A stretch of DNA of 64,000 bases from Pontibacter diazotrophicus (GTDB taxonomy: Bacteria; Bacteroidota; Bacteroidia; Cytophagales; Hymenobacteraceae): NCBI RefSeq assembly GCF_003367245.1, contig NZ_QRGR01000003.1, positions 1-64,000 on the forward strand, written 5' to 3'. The number at the start of each line of letters is the position of its first letter. Positions within the stretch are counted from its first letter, which is position 1. Under the pieces are notes generated by a model that was not told where the DNA came from, did no database searches, and saw only the letters and a list, made by a program, of their open reading frames with translations. Positions 1-9,557 of this stretch are shown here, piece by piece. Position numbers and translations under genes: made by a program.

Positions 1-35
1 GGCCCCTCCCGGAATCTACTATTCCGGGAGGGGCC
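1..35 (-). terminator. Hairpin terminator after the oxidase subunit III-like gene
   Basis: Perfect 15-bp inverted repeat with a 5-nt loop (CTACT) at the very edge of the window, 45 bp beyond the stop codon of the minus-strand gene. The T-tract that would follow on the minus strand lies outside the window, so termination is inferred from the strong GC-rich stem and its position. Confidence 0.7.
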
Positions 36-80
36 GCCTCTTTATGGTTCTGTATGAACTTTGATGGAGATCTTACGTCA

Positions 81-707
81 TCAGGCTAAGAAAAGGAAAA
101 CAAAATAAAGTCCGAGCCACAGGAAATCCATAAAGTGCCAGTAACTGTTTAACATGGATAGTTGCAGGTGCCGGAAGGGGTCACGAATAAAAATCAGGCT
201 TCTAACGCCGTCTGAGGATACATAGATTGTTTTAAACAGCATAAATGAAAGGAAGATAATGCCTCCGAGCAGGTGCAGAATATGCAACGCCGATATCAGG
301 TACAGGTAGGTACCGGAAGCCTTACCCGAAAAGTACACACCTGTTTTAGACATTTCATTCCAGCCAATGAGTTGTGCCCCGATAAACAAGATTCCCAGAA
401 TAAGCGTGAGCGCAAGATACCGGGACATCTTCTTCAGCTTCTCCTTTTTATACAAGCCCGGAACCTTCGACATCGTGTAACTACTGAAGAGTAGCAAAAT
501 AGCACTTACACTAAAAAATTTAGGCAAAGCAAACTGGTCGCCGTTAAATCCTCCGGTCCGGGCAAAAGCCACTGTGAGAATAAAAAACAATACCCCAATA
601 CCAATCATGCTCAGGTAGAGCAACATCCGGATAGGGTGCATCTTCTCAATTCTCCGGAAGGCAAAGCTTTGCGTTGCGTTTATTTGTTTTTTCTTATCTG
701 AATCCAT
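81..707 (-). CDS. Cytochrome c oxidase subunit III family protein
   Basis: Integral membrane protein of about 208 residues with five predicted membrane helices, the length and helix count of short bacterial subunit III proteins. The C-terminal YWHFMDFLWLGLYFVF segment and the LHILHLLGG segment match the conserved last helices of heme-copper oxidase subunit III. Subunit III stabilises the catalytic subunit in the cytoplasmic membrane. The start at 707 (MDSDKKK) is preferred; an in-frame ATG at 728 would add seven basic residues. No other oxidase subunit lies in the window, so this may be a stand-alone copy or the edge of an operon beyond position 1. The exact oxidase type (aa3, cbb3 or alternative) cannot be told. 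Confidence 0.82.
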   Translation of the reverse strand: MDSDKKKQINATQSFAFRRIEKMHPIRMLLYLSMIGIGVLFFILTVAFARTGGFNGDQFALPKFFSVSAILLLFSSYTMSKVPGLYKKEKLKKMSRYLALTLILGILFIGAQLIGWNEMSKTGVYFSGKASGTYLYLISALHILHLLGGIIFLSFMLFKTIYVSSDGVRSLIFIRDPFRHLQLSMLNSYWHFMDFLWLGLYFVFLFLA

Positions 708-1005
708 CCTCAGCCTCTTTTTCAGCAATGTGTTAATATGCGGAACATCTGCGGAAAAGCAAAGTCCACAGTCAGTTATACATTTGTGTTTATCTTTTAT
801 ATTTATACCGCTGAAGCCATATTTAGTTTAGCATATTCCTAATTAATTTAACTGCTAATGTAACTCTCCTCAGCACATTAAAAAGTGTATTATATAGTAA
901 TTCCCTATCCAATACTCCCCTTCCACCACATTTGATGCCATTACCATAACATCCTAAATCAGGAATTTGCGTTTAAAAGGTAATTGCTATACTAAATGGG
1001 CTTAT

Positions 1006-1584
1006 ATGAAGAAATACCTTTTACCCCTCTTTCTCACACTGCTACTATTGCCCTTGATCAACCTGGAGGCCCTGGCGCAGGAAAACCGCACCCCCTACAC
1101 AGGTAACAATACCATCATTGTTTCGCTGGAGGGCATAGGCCAACGCTATGAGTTTATATCAGATCAACTGCTGGTGCGCCACAACGAAACAACACACAGG
1201 CTAGAGTGTGTCCTGCCTATCGCCAGTCTGATTCCACTGAATGACACCATTCCGCCAGCCATGGCCTATGAAGTACTCTTCGGTGCCAAATACCCTGAGC
1301 TTCACATAATGATTGAAGCACCGGAACAACAAGCCGGCACAGGCAGGTTTACGCCCGCCAACAGAGGGCGCACCACTTCCATTAGCCTACAAGGTGTAAA
1401 CAACGAAACAATCATTCCTGTTGCATTTCAGCCTGAGAAAAACACCTTCTACTTTTCAACGAACTTTGATCTGATGCTGGATAATTTTCAGGCATCGATG
1501 CCGGTAAAGTATCTTCCCATCCTTACAGGCAGAGTCCTCTTCAGCATTGAGCGGGCCCAATGGTATAACCTGAGGCAGCAATAG
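1006..1584 (+). CDS. Secreted protein of unknown function
   Basis: About 192 residues starting MKKYLLPLF, with a clear N-terminal signal peptide ending near ALAQ-EN. The mature part is rich in beta-favouring residues and has no Cys after the signal peptide apart from one near LECVLP. The layout (signal peptide, then one domain with alternating hydrophobic positions) loosely recalls YceI-like lipocalin-fold proteins, but I see no diagnostic motif and make no assignment. The ATG at 1006 is chosen over a TTG at 967 because it directly begins the signal peptide. It stands alone, more than 250 bp from either neighbour. Confidence 0.7.
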   Translation: MKKYLLPLFLTLLLLPLINLEALAQENRTPYTGNNTIIVSLEGIGQRYEFISDQLLVRHNETTHRLECVLPIASLIPLNDTIPPAMAYEVLFGAKYPELHIMIEAPEQQAGTGRFTPANRGRTTSISLQGVNNETIIPVAFQPEKNTFYFSTNFDLMLDNFQASMPVKYLPILTGRVLFSIERAQWYNLRQQ

Positions 1585-1646
1585 CTTAAAGAAAAACTAT
1601 ATTAAATAAAATCTTTAACAAAACTATGCTATCGACTGGTTTTCAA

Positions 1647-1661
1647 GTGTATACTATACAC
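1647..1661. promoter_or_regulatory. 15-nt palindrome, possible operator
   Basis: GTGTATACTATACAC is a perfect palindrome around a central C in the gap between two secreted-protein genes. About 15 bp downstream lies a related TTGTACAC word. It has the size of a dimeric regulator site, but no regulator can be named. Confidence 0.3.
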
Positions 1662-1736
1662 GTTTACACATATTGTACACACTGAAAAAGTCTTACACCA
1701 GCTCTCCCAAACCTGTAGTACTTTAAGTAAGTTTGC

Positions 1737-1766
1737 GTTACTGCTCTTTATGTTACTGCTCTTTAT
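1737..1766. repeat. Perfect 15-bp tandem duplication
   Basis: The unit GTTACTGCTCTTTAT occurs twice in direct succession (1737-1751 and 1752-1766), about 70 bp upstream of the DUF4920 lipoprotein gene. It looks like a recent slippage duplication in the promoter region. Confidence 0.85.
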
Positions 1767-1804
1767 ATAGAAATGAGCCTATAGTGAAACTCTGTTGTAA
1801 TAAC

Positions 1805-1812
1805 TATATTTG
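1805..1812 (+). promoter_or_regulatory. Bacteroidota -7 element for the DUF4920 gene
   Basis: TATATTTG matches the Bacteroidota sigma-ABfr -7 consensus TAnnTTTG. It lies 25 bp before the ATG of the lipoprotein gene. No clear -33 TTTG is seen at the ideal spacing, so the site is moderate. Confidence 0.5.
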
Positions 1813-1837
1813 AGCAGGCTAACATAATATTTGAGTC

Positions 1838-2341
1838 ATGAAAAAAGCTTTTCCTTTACTGTTCATAGCAGCTGTATCTTTTAGCTGTAACCAAACGAAA
1901 CCTGCCACTGAGGCTCCCGGCACCAGAACTACTACCACAGAGGCCACAACCGGGACCACATATGGCGCAGCGGTTTCAGAAGCAGAGGCTATACCCGCCG
2001 CTCAATTGTCTGAAGCAGTCGCCGGCAACGACTCTGTACAGACTACTGTTGCCGCTGAGGTAGTAGAAAGCTGCCAGGCAAAAGGCTGCTGGATGGATGT
2101 GAAGCTGGCCGACAACAGTACTATGAAAGTAACTTTCAGCGACTATGGTTTCTTTGTGCCGGTCGAAGACCTGAAAGGCAGGCAGGTCATCTTCACGGGT
2201 ACAGCGAAGCGCGAAGTGATATCCGTAGAAGACCAGCGCCACTACGCCACAGATGCAGGCAAACCGGAAACGGAGATAGCAGCCATCACAGCGCCTAAAG
2301 AAGAATTCCGCTTTGTTGCAGATGGCGTGATACTCAAATAA
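1838..2341 (+). CDS. DUF4920 domain lipoprotein
   Basis: A 167-residue lipoprotein. The signal peptide has a lipobox at VSFSC (Cys at residue 17), followed by a Thr/Ala/Glu-rich linker to about residue 65. The C-terminal domain carries the DUF4920 pattern: VVESCQAKGCWM with a Cys pair, then an F-x-DYGFFVP segment and a strand ending VADGVILK. This domain resembles small OB-like beta domains and is found almost only in Bacteroidota; its function is unknown, though the conserved CxxxGCW could bind metal or form a disulfide. Likely monocistronic. Confidence 0.82.
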   Translation: MKKAFPLLFIAAVSFSCNQTKPATEAPGTRTTTTEATTGTTYGAAVSEAEAIPAAQLSEAVAGNDSVQTTVAAEVVESCQAKGCWMDVKLADNSTMKVTFSDYGFFVPVEDLKGRQVIFTGTAKREVISVEDQRHYATDAGKPETEIAAITAPKEEFRFVADGVILK

Positions 2342-2496
2342 GCTTTAACCTGCTAAAAAAGAACTAAATAAGCCGACACAATTAATTTACTCCTTTAGCC
2401 TGGTACGATTGTGCCAGGCTATTTTTGTCACAGGCAAAGTCTGCAGCCATCCGTTGCAGGCGTTTAATTTCCCCTTCATTGCGTCTCTTAATCTGA

Positions 2497-4551
<2,055 letters not shown>

Positions 4552-4575
4552 CCACTGCTAAAGCAACTAAAGACA

Positions 4576-4609
4576 AAAAGGCGCCGACTGCAAAACAGCG
4601 GCGCCTTTT
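4576..4609 (+). terminator. Intrinsic terminator of ligA
   Basis: Stem AAAAGGCGCCG-CTG with a CAAAA loop and complementary arm ending in TTTT. It is GC-rich and begins 25 bp after the stop codon. Confidence 0.85.
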
Positions 4610-5221
4610 CTACAAACACTCAAACAAACAACAAACGTATCTTTAACAGGAAATTCTTTGTTTAGAGATAGCAATTCCCCCGGCACTATTATCCAAACCC
4701 CTCTATCGCTGCTTTCACTATCTATGTCAGCAGATAATGGAAAGAAAGAGTTTCCCACGGGTCGCTATCGCAAGTAACAGTCGGCTCACAGCCAACACAT
4801 AATATACTTTATATCAGGTAATAAATTTGTTAACTTAAAACAATCAGTTAAAGCTGACATCATTCCACAATCAGACTCCCTGCCTCCCAAAACTCTAGCT
4901 CAGCCCGTGTGACCCGATGCTGACTACTTGCATAGACTGTGCCTCTTGATATCCTTGTTCTAAAGCTGCACTTAATATTTGCCATCTAAAAGTAAACTAG
5001 ACTAACCGCGGTATAAAATAGACGAATCCCAATACACGCATCATCAGGGGTTTATCATTTAAAATGAGCGCTTCATAGGCATAAAATAGTCCTTTGTATA
5101 TACTTATGATGTTCAGCAGGATAAAATGCCACAAATTCCTTAACTTTATAGGTAAGGGACTTTAAACATGCTGCCGTAACTATCTCTTTACACCCGACAC
5201 CTTAGCTGCACCCCGTACATC
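4610..5221. other. 612-bp intergenic region before the sensor kinase
   Basis: No credible coding sequence; the only ORF overlapping it runs antisense through the terminator. It holds two near-identical 14-nt direct repeats (GGTATAAAATAGAC at 5010-5023 and GGCATAAAATAGTC at 5078-5091), and a shorter related word at 5119. These could be half-sites for the LytTR regulator encoded downstream, which is speculative. Confidence 0.5.
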
Positions 5222-6268
5222 ATGAATCTAACGCTACCAGAGGTGACTATGAAAAAGCGCTATCAGATAGCGCTGCATATTGCCGGTTGGTTGATATTTA
5301 TCGCCTGGATTTTTTATTTTGTATATGCCAACCGCACGCTTACGTTTGGCAAAGGGCTGGACATAACATTCGGGCTGTTATTCCATCTGCTGATCTTTTA
5401 CTTTAACTGGTATGTGCTCATACCAAAGTACCTGGCACGCAACCGCATTCTGCTGTACGTGACCGCTGTACTGACCATGCTGATAGCAGTAGCTGTTTTA
5501 CAGGCCCCTTTTGATTACTATTTGTTCAGGCAGTATAACCCGGGCATGACAACGCTTTTCAGCTATGAACGCCTGCTGCAGTACGTGCTGGGAGGTTTGG
5601 TGACCACCTTTATCAGCTCGGCACTGAAGGTAACCGGCAACTACATCCGCAACGAAAGGCGCAACAAGGAACTGGAAACGCAGAAGCTGATGGCTGAGCT
5701 GGCTTACCTGAAATCACAGGTAAACCCTCACTTTCTGTTTAACACCCTAAACAACATATACTCATTAGCTTATAAACAACATCCTGAGACGCCAGATGCC
5801 ATTATGAAGCTCTCGCTGCTGATGCGCTACATGCTGTATGAGAGCAATGATACGCTGGTGAGCCTGGAGAAAGAAGTGGAGCACATCAGGAACTTTATAG
5901 ACCTTCAGAAGCTGCGCCTGCGGGAGCAGACAGGTATAAAGTTTAACATCGAGGGCGATTTAAAGGGCAAGCAGATTGCTCCCATGCTGTTGATGACGCT
6001 AGTGGAGAATGCCTTCAAACATGGCCTGGTGAGCAAGAATGAAATCGGTATCATCATGAACTTGGGCGTAAAAAATAATTCACTGCTTTTTAGTACCATC
6101 AACAATACCAGTACACATAAAAAGCGGGAGTTTGGCGGCATCGGCCTCGAAAACCTGAAACGCCGCCTGAACCTGCTGTATCATAACCAGCACAAGCTTA
6201 CCTTCGAGGAAAAGGAAGGGACATTTTACGCTACTTTAAAAATTTACTTCAGTTCTAACCCTAAATAA
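5222..6268 (+). CDS. LytS/YehU-type sensor histidine kinase
   Basis: Membrane sensor kinase of 348 residues. Four hydrophobic helices occupy about residues 15-150, followed by a short coiled coil (NERRNKELETQKLMAEL) and the His_kinase domain (PF06580 type) with the phosphoacceptor in QVNPHFLFNTLNNIY. The N box LVENAFKHG and the glycine box GGIGLENLKRRL are intact. It should phosphorylate the LytTR regulator whose gene begins 4 bp after its stop. No extracytoplasmic ligand domain is present, so the signal is probably sensed in the membrane. Start may be the ATG at 5222 or the ATG at 5249 (MKKRYQ), which directly precedes the first helix. Confidence 0.93.
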   Translation: MNLTLPEVTMKKRYQIALHIAGWLIFIAWIFYFVYANRTLTFGKGLDITFGLLFHLLIFYFNWYVLIPKYLARNRILLYVTAVLTMLIAVAVLQAPFDYYLFRQYNPGMTTLFSYERLLQYVLGGLVTTFISSALKVTGNYIRNERRNKELETQKLMAELAYLKSQVNPHFLFNTLNNIYSLAYKQHPETPDAIMKLSLLMRYMLYESNDTLVSLEKEVEHIRNFIDLQKLRLREQTGIKFNIEGDLKGKQIAPMLLMTLVENAFKHGLVSKNEIGIIMNLGVKNNSLLFSTINNTSTHKKREFGGIGLENLKRRLNLLYHNQHKLTFEEKEGTFYATLKIYFSSNPK

Positions 6269-6272
6269 AACT

Positions 6273-7010
6273 ATGAATTTACGCTGCATCGCCGTCGACG
6301 ACGAGCCATTGGCCCTGGATATAATAGAGAGCTACATCAGTAAACTGCCCTTTCTGCAACTCGTCAGAACCTGCTCCAGCGCCACGGAGGCCATGCAGGT
6401 GCTGCAGGAGGAAAAGGTAGACCTGATGTTCCTGGATATTGAAATGCCGGAACTGACAGGTATTCAGTTTCTGAATATCCTGAAGAACCAGCCGCTCATC
6501 ATTTTCACCACTGCCTATCCGGACTATGCCCTGGAAGGCTTCAATCAGGACGCTGTAGACTACCTGCTCAAGCCCATCCCCTTCGACCGCTTTCTGAAGG
6601 CCGTGACCAAAGCACAGGAACGGCTGCAGCGCAATGGCAAGGCCGCGGAAGCGGCGCCTGCTGCCCCTGCCGCCCACGCAGCACAGGAGCATGATTTTAT
6701 GTTCGTGAAGGCCGATTACAAAACCATCCGGGTAGATTTTAAAGACATTCTCTGGATTGAGGGGCTCAAAGACTACATCATCATACAGACTAAAGACCAG
6801 AAAATCATAACACTGCTCTCCATGAACAAGATGATGGAGAAACTGTCAGATGCTAAATTCCTGCGCGTGCACCGGTCTTTCATTGTGTCGCTCCAGAAGA
6901 TCGACAGCATTGAGAAAAGCCGCATCCGCATCGGTAACAAGGAAGTTCCAATTGGGGAAGTATACAAGGAGCAGTTCCTGAAATGGGTGGAGGAAAACAA
7001 CATCCAGTAA
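6273..7010 (+). CDS. LytTR-family response regulator
   Basis: Cognate regulator of the preceding kinase, 245 residues. The N-terminal receiver domain has the acidic pair DDEP at residues 9-12, the phosphoacceptor Asp in LMFLDIEMP (about residue 55), the conserved Thr in FTTAYPDYA and Lys in LLKPI. An Ala/Pro linker (about 125-138) leads to a LytTR DNA-binding domain with KADYKTIRVDFKDILWIEG and FLRVHRSFIVS. Such regulators bind paired direct repeats; a candidate set lies upstream of the kinase gene. The targets are unknown from this window. Confidence 0.94.
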   Translation: MNLRCIAVDDEPLALDIIESYISKLPFLQLVRTCSSATEAMQVLQEEKVDLMFLDIEMPELTGIQFLNILKNQPLIIFTTAYPDYALEGFNQDAVDYLLKPIPFDRFLKAVTKAQERLQRNGKAAEAAPAAPAAHAAQEHDFMFVKADYKTIRVDFKDILWIEGLKDYIIIQTKDQKIITLLSMNKMMEKLSDAKFLRVHRSFIVSLQKIDSIEKSRIRIGNKEVPIGEVYKEQFLKWVEENNIQ

Positions 7011-7193
7011 AAGATAAGAGAACAGCGTAGCAAAACGATGTATTTGCTACAGTTGCTTCTCTTCTTCCGCTGTTTATGAAATAACTTTGTTATAAGCTAT
7101 TTCTTTTGTCCTTCTTCTTTTCTCGATTGTCCTTTTTCAATCAATGCATTTGCAGAAAAGGATTCTTAATTCGAACTTCGTGCGTTGTAAAGA

Positions 7194-8069
7194 ATGAACA
7201 TGGTAAGAGAGAAATTAAGAGGAACAGGGGTGGCCCTGGTGACGCCTTTTACAAAAGAACTGGCTATAGATTACGACGGACTTCAAAAGCTGTTGGATTT
7301 TGTGCTGGAGGGTAAAGTAAATTATATTGTGATAAACGGCACTACTGCCGAATCTGCAACAACTACAACTGCTGAGAAAGCAGAAATACTCAAATTTGTT
7401 AAGCAACATGTAAAAGACCAGGTGCCCTTGGTCTATGGCTTAGGCGGCAACAACACGCAACAGGTTATTGAGAATTTTGCTGCAACGGATCTGGAGGGCA
7501 TCACGGCCATACTTTCGGTGAGCCCGGCGTATAACAAACCTTCACAGCAAGGCATCTACCAGCACTTTCTGCAGATTGCAGATGCTTCGCCGGTGCCGGT
7601 GGTACTATACAATGTGCCCGGCCGGACAGGTAGTAACATGACAGCCGAAACCACCCTGAACCTGGCGCTACATGCGAACATCATTGGAATAAAAGAAGCC
7701 TCCGGAAGCATGGAGCAATGCATGGCGATTGCCAAACATAAACCAGAAGATTTCATGCTGATAAGCGGCGATGATATGCTGACGGTGCCGATGATATCTT
7801 TTGGGGCAGAGGGCGCAATTTCTGTTCTTGCTAATGCCTTCCCTGATAAGTTCAGCACAATGGTGCAACAGGCACTGGATGGAAACTTCAAAAAAGCCAC
7901 CGAACTGCTGTTTAGCTTCGTGGATATCAACCCGCTCATGTATGAAGAGGGCAACCCTGTAGGAGTTAAAGTACTGCTGGAGCGTTTTAGTGTATGCACT
8001 GCCAGTGTACGACTTCCGCTTGTGGAAGCATCGGCTGGCTTACGGGATAAGCTTTTCAAGCTGTTATAG
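7194..8069 (+). CDS. dapA: 4-hydroxy-tetrahydrodipicolinate synthase (DapA family)
   Basis: Condenses pyruvate with aspartate semialdehyde in lysine and diaminopimelate synthesis; cytoplasmic TIM barrel. The 291-residue length is typical. Visible motifs: GTGVALVTPF near the N terminus, NGTTAES (family GTTGE), YNVPGRTG with the active-site Tyr, and the Schiff-base Lys in GIKEASG. The GTTAES version instead of GTTGES is usual in Bacteroidota. Start is uncertain between the ATG at 7194 and the next one at 7200. It is probably monocistronic, with a hairpin following the stop. Other DapA-family aldolases (e.g. N-acetylneuraminate lyase) are less likely. Confidence 0.92.
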   Translation: MNMVREKLRGTGVALVTPFTKELAIDYDGLQKLLDFVLEGKVNYIVINGTTAESATTTTAEKAEILKFVKQHVKDQVPLVYGLGGNNTQQVIENFAATDLEGITAILSVSPAYNKPSQQGIYQHFLQIADASPVPVVLYNVPGRTGSNMTAETTLNLALHANIIGIKEASGSMEQCMAIAKHKPEDFMLISGDDMLTVPMISFGAEGAISVLANAFPDKFSTMVQQALDGNFKKATELLFSFVDINPLMYEEGNPVGVKVLLERFSVCTASVRLPLVEASAGLRDKLFKLL

Positions 8070-8088
8070 ATATTGGACATTATAGCTG

Positions 8089-8116
8089 AAAAGGCTGGCA
8101 TGATGCCGGCCCTTTT
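8089..8116 (+). terminator. Terminator after dapA
   Basis: Imperfect hairpin: AAAAGGCTGGCA, loop TGA, TGCCGGCCCTTTT, with one G-T pair and one bulge, 19 bp beyond the dapA stop. Confidence 0.6.
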
Positions 8117-8326
8117 CTACATTCAGGGATACACATACAAGGGTATGTATCATCTGCTACTCAACTAATCAAACCAATATTAATTAGCCGGCTACACCCT
8201 CTCCTTAACTTCTAAGGCAGAACGTGAAAGCTATACCGGAAAGTAGCTGTGTTTGAGGTAATAGGCTATTAGAATCACCCTTGCGAAGCCTTCAAAAAAT
8301 ATTATTGCCCTCTCCTATTGTTTTGG

Positions 8327-8710
8327 ATGCTACAACTGCATTCCTTTGCTGCTGTGAAAGCGACACTGGTACCGATTTTTGAGAAGCTAAGCCTTCTGCT
8401 GGCAATGCTGCTATGCAGTGCTTTCGCCTTTGCTGTGCCTGCTACGGCTGCCCCTGCTTTAGCCACAGAAAATAACCAAAGTGCTTATTCTTCTGATGAA
8501 GCGACCTTTTCAATTGTAGCTGGTGAGGTTAGCGCCGGTGATGCTGAAGGCATACTTCAGAAGGCAGAAAAAACGCTGTGGTCTCCAATTACAAGAGTAT
8601 TTTTACAACTCCTATACCCGCAGCCTCTAATTACAGAAGCTGTTCCTTCGCACCGTTCCTTCCATTCGGGGGCTAACATTCTCCACTCCATCCTCTCCAA
8701 AGGACCTTAG
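8327..8710 (+). CDS. Small putative exported protein, unrecognised
   Basis: About 127 residues from the ATG at 8327; a TTG at 8318 is the alternative. A hydrophobic stretch (LLLAMLLCSAFAFAVPATAAPA, given here only as residues about 22-43) reads as a signal peptide with an AxA cleavage site. The rest is short and polar, ending NILHSILSKGP. I recognise no domain. It could be a real exported peptide or a spurious ORF; codon use is similar to neighbours. The downstream DedA gene lies 126 bp away. Confidence 0.4.
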   Translation: MLQLHSFAAVKATLVPIFEKLSLLLAMLLCSAFAFAVPATAAPALATENNQSAYSSDEATFSIVAGEVSAGDAEGILQKAEKTLWSPITRVFLQLLYPQPLITEAVPSHRSFHSGANILHSILSKGP

Positions 8711-8836
8711 TACTCCCTACTTTCCCTGAACCTCTTCTTTATTATAAGAAGATAAGCGCTGTATTCCCTATTCAGGAAGTATAAAGAAGCTTTCCACTCA
8801 TTCCTGCCTTTTTTACTTTTCTTATCAATTACGATT

Positions 8837-9508
8837 ATGGAGCTACTACAGCACCTGATTGACTTTATACTGCATATAGACCTGCACCTTGTCAGTTTGC
8901 TACAGCAGTATGAAAGTTGGATTTATCTTATCCTTTTCCTTATCATTTTCTGCGAAACAGGCCTGGTGGTGACACCTTTCCTGCCGGGAGACTCACTTTT
9001 GTTTGCCCTGGGAGCACTGGCGGCTATACCGGCTTCAGGCCTTAACCTCTTGCTGCTGTTAGCACTATTATGCACCGCTGCCATTTTGGGAGATTCTTTT
9101 AATTACCTGACAGGTTTGAAGCTTGGAAGCAGGGTGTACAGAAAGAACTATTGGTTTCTGAAGCAGGAGCACCTGCAGCAAGCGGAGCGCTTTTATGCCC
9201 GCTATGGTGGCCGCACCATCATTTATGCCCGCTTTATACCTATCGTGCGCACTTTTGCTCCTTTTGTGGCAGGTATGAGCAAGATGAACTACAGCAGGTT
9301 CCTGTATTATAACATAGCGGGTGCCCTTGTCTGGGTGCTGTTCTTCGTGCTGATTGGTTATATGTTCGGTAACATGCCAGCGGTAAAGGAAAACTTCTCT
9401 ATGCTGGTGCTGGGCATTATCGGGGTGTCTATGCTCCCGCCAGTCATCACGGTGGCGAAGCAACGCATCGCGACAAGAAAGCAGGCAAAAGTACAAAGCC
9501 TGAAATAG
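8837..9508 (+). CDS. DedA family membrane protein
   Basis: A 223-residue member of the DedA/VTT (SNARE-associated Golgi) superfamily, linked to undecaprenyl-phosphate or phospholipid flipping across the cytoplasmic membrane. Diagnostic segments: FCETGLVVTPFLPGDSLLF, the amphipathic GDSFNYLTGLKLG region, FYARYGGRTIIYARFIP with the conserved Arg, and VRTFAPFVAGMSKM. About five hydrophobic segments are visible. It is the first gene of a tightly spaced run with kup, a UPF0104 protein and an APC permease (gaps of 49, 19 and 10 bp), probably an operon. Which lipid it moves cannot be told. Confidence 0.93.
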   Translation: MELLQHLIDFILHIDLHLVSLLQQYESWIYLILFLIIFCETGLVVTPFLPGDSLLFALGALAAIPASGLNLLLLLALLCTAAILGDSFNYLTGLKLGSRVYRKNYWFLKQEHLQQAERFYARYGGRTIIYARFIPIVRTFAPFVAGMSKMNYSRFLYYNIAGALVWVLFFVLIGYMFGNMPAVKENFSMLVLGIIGVSMLPPVITVAKQRIATRKQAKVQSLK

Positions 9509-9557
9509 CATGCATCAGCCGCTTTTCCAATTAAGAGTGTCTTCTCGCTTACATTAA

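Noticed and set aside
4567..4758. 63-residue minus-strand frame after ligA
   Set aside because: Overlaps the ligA terminator and lies in an AT-rich region without supporting signals.
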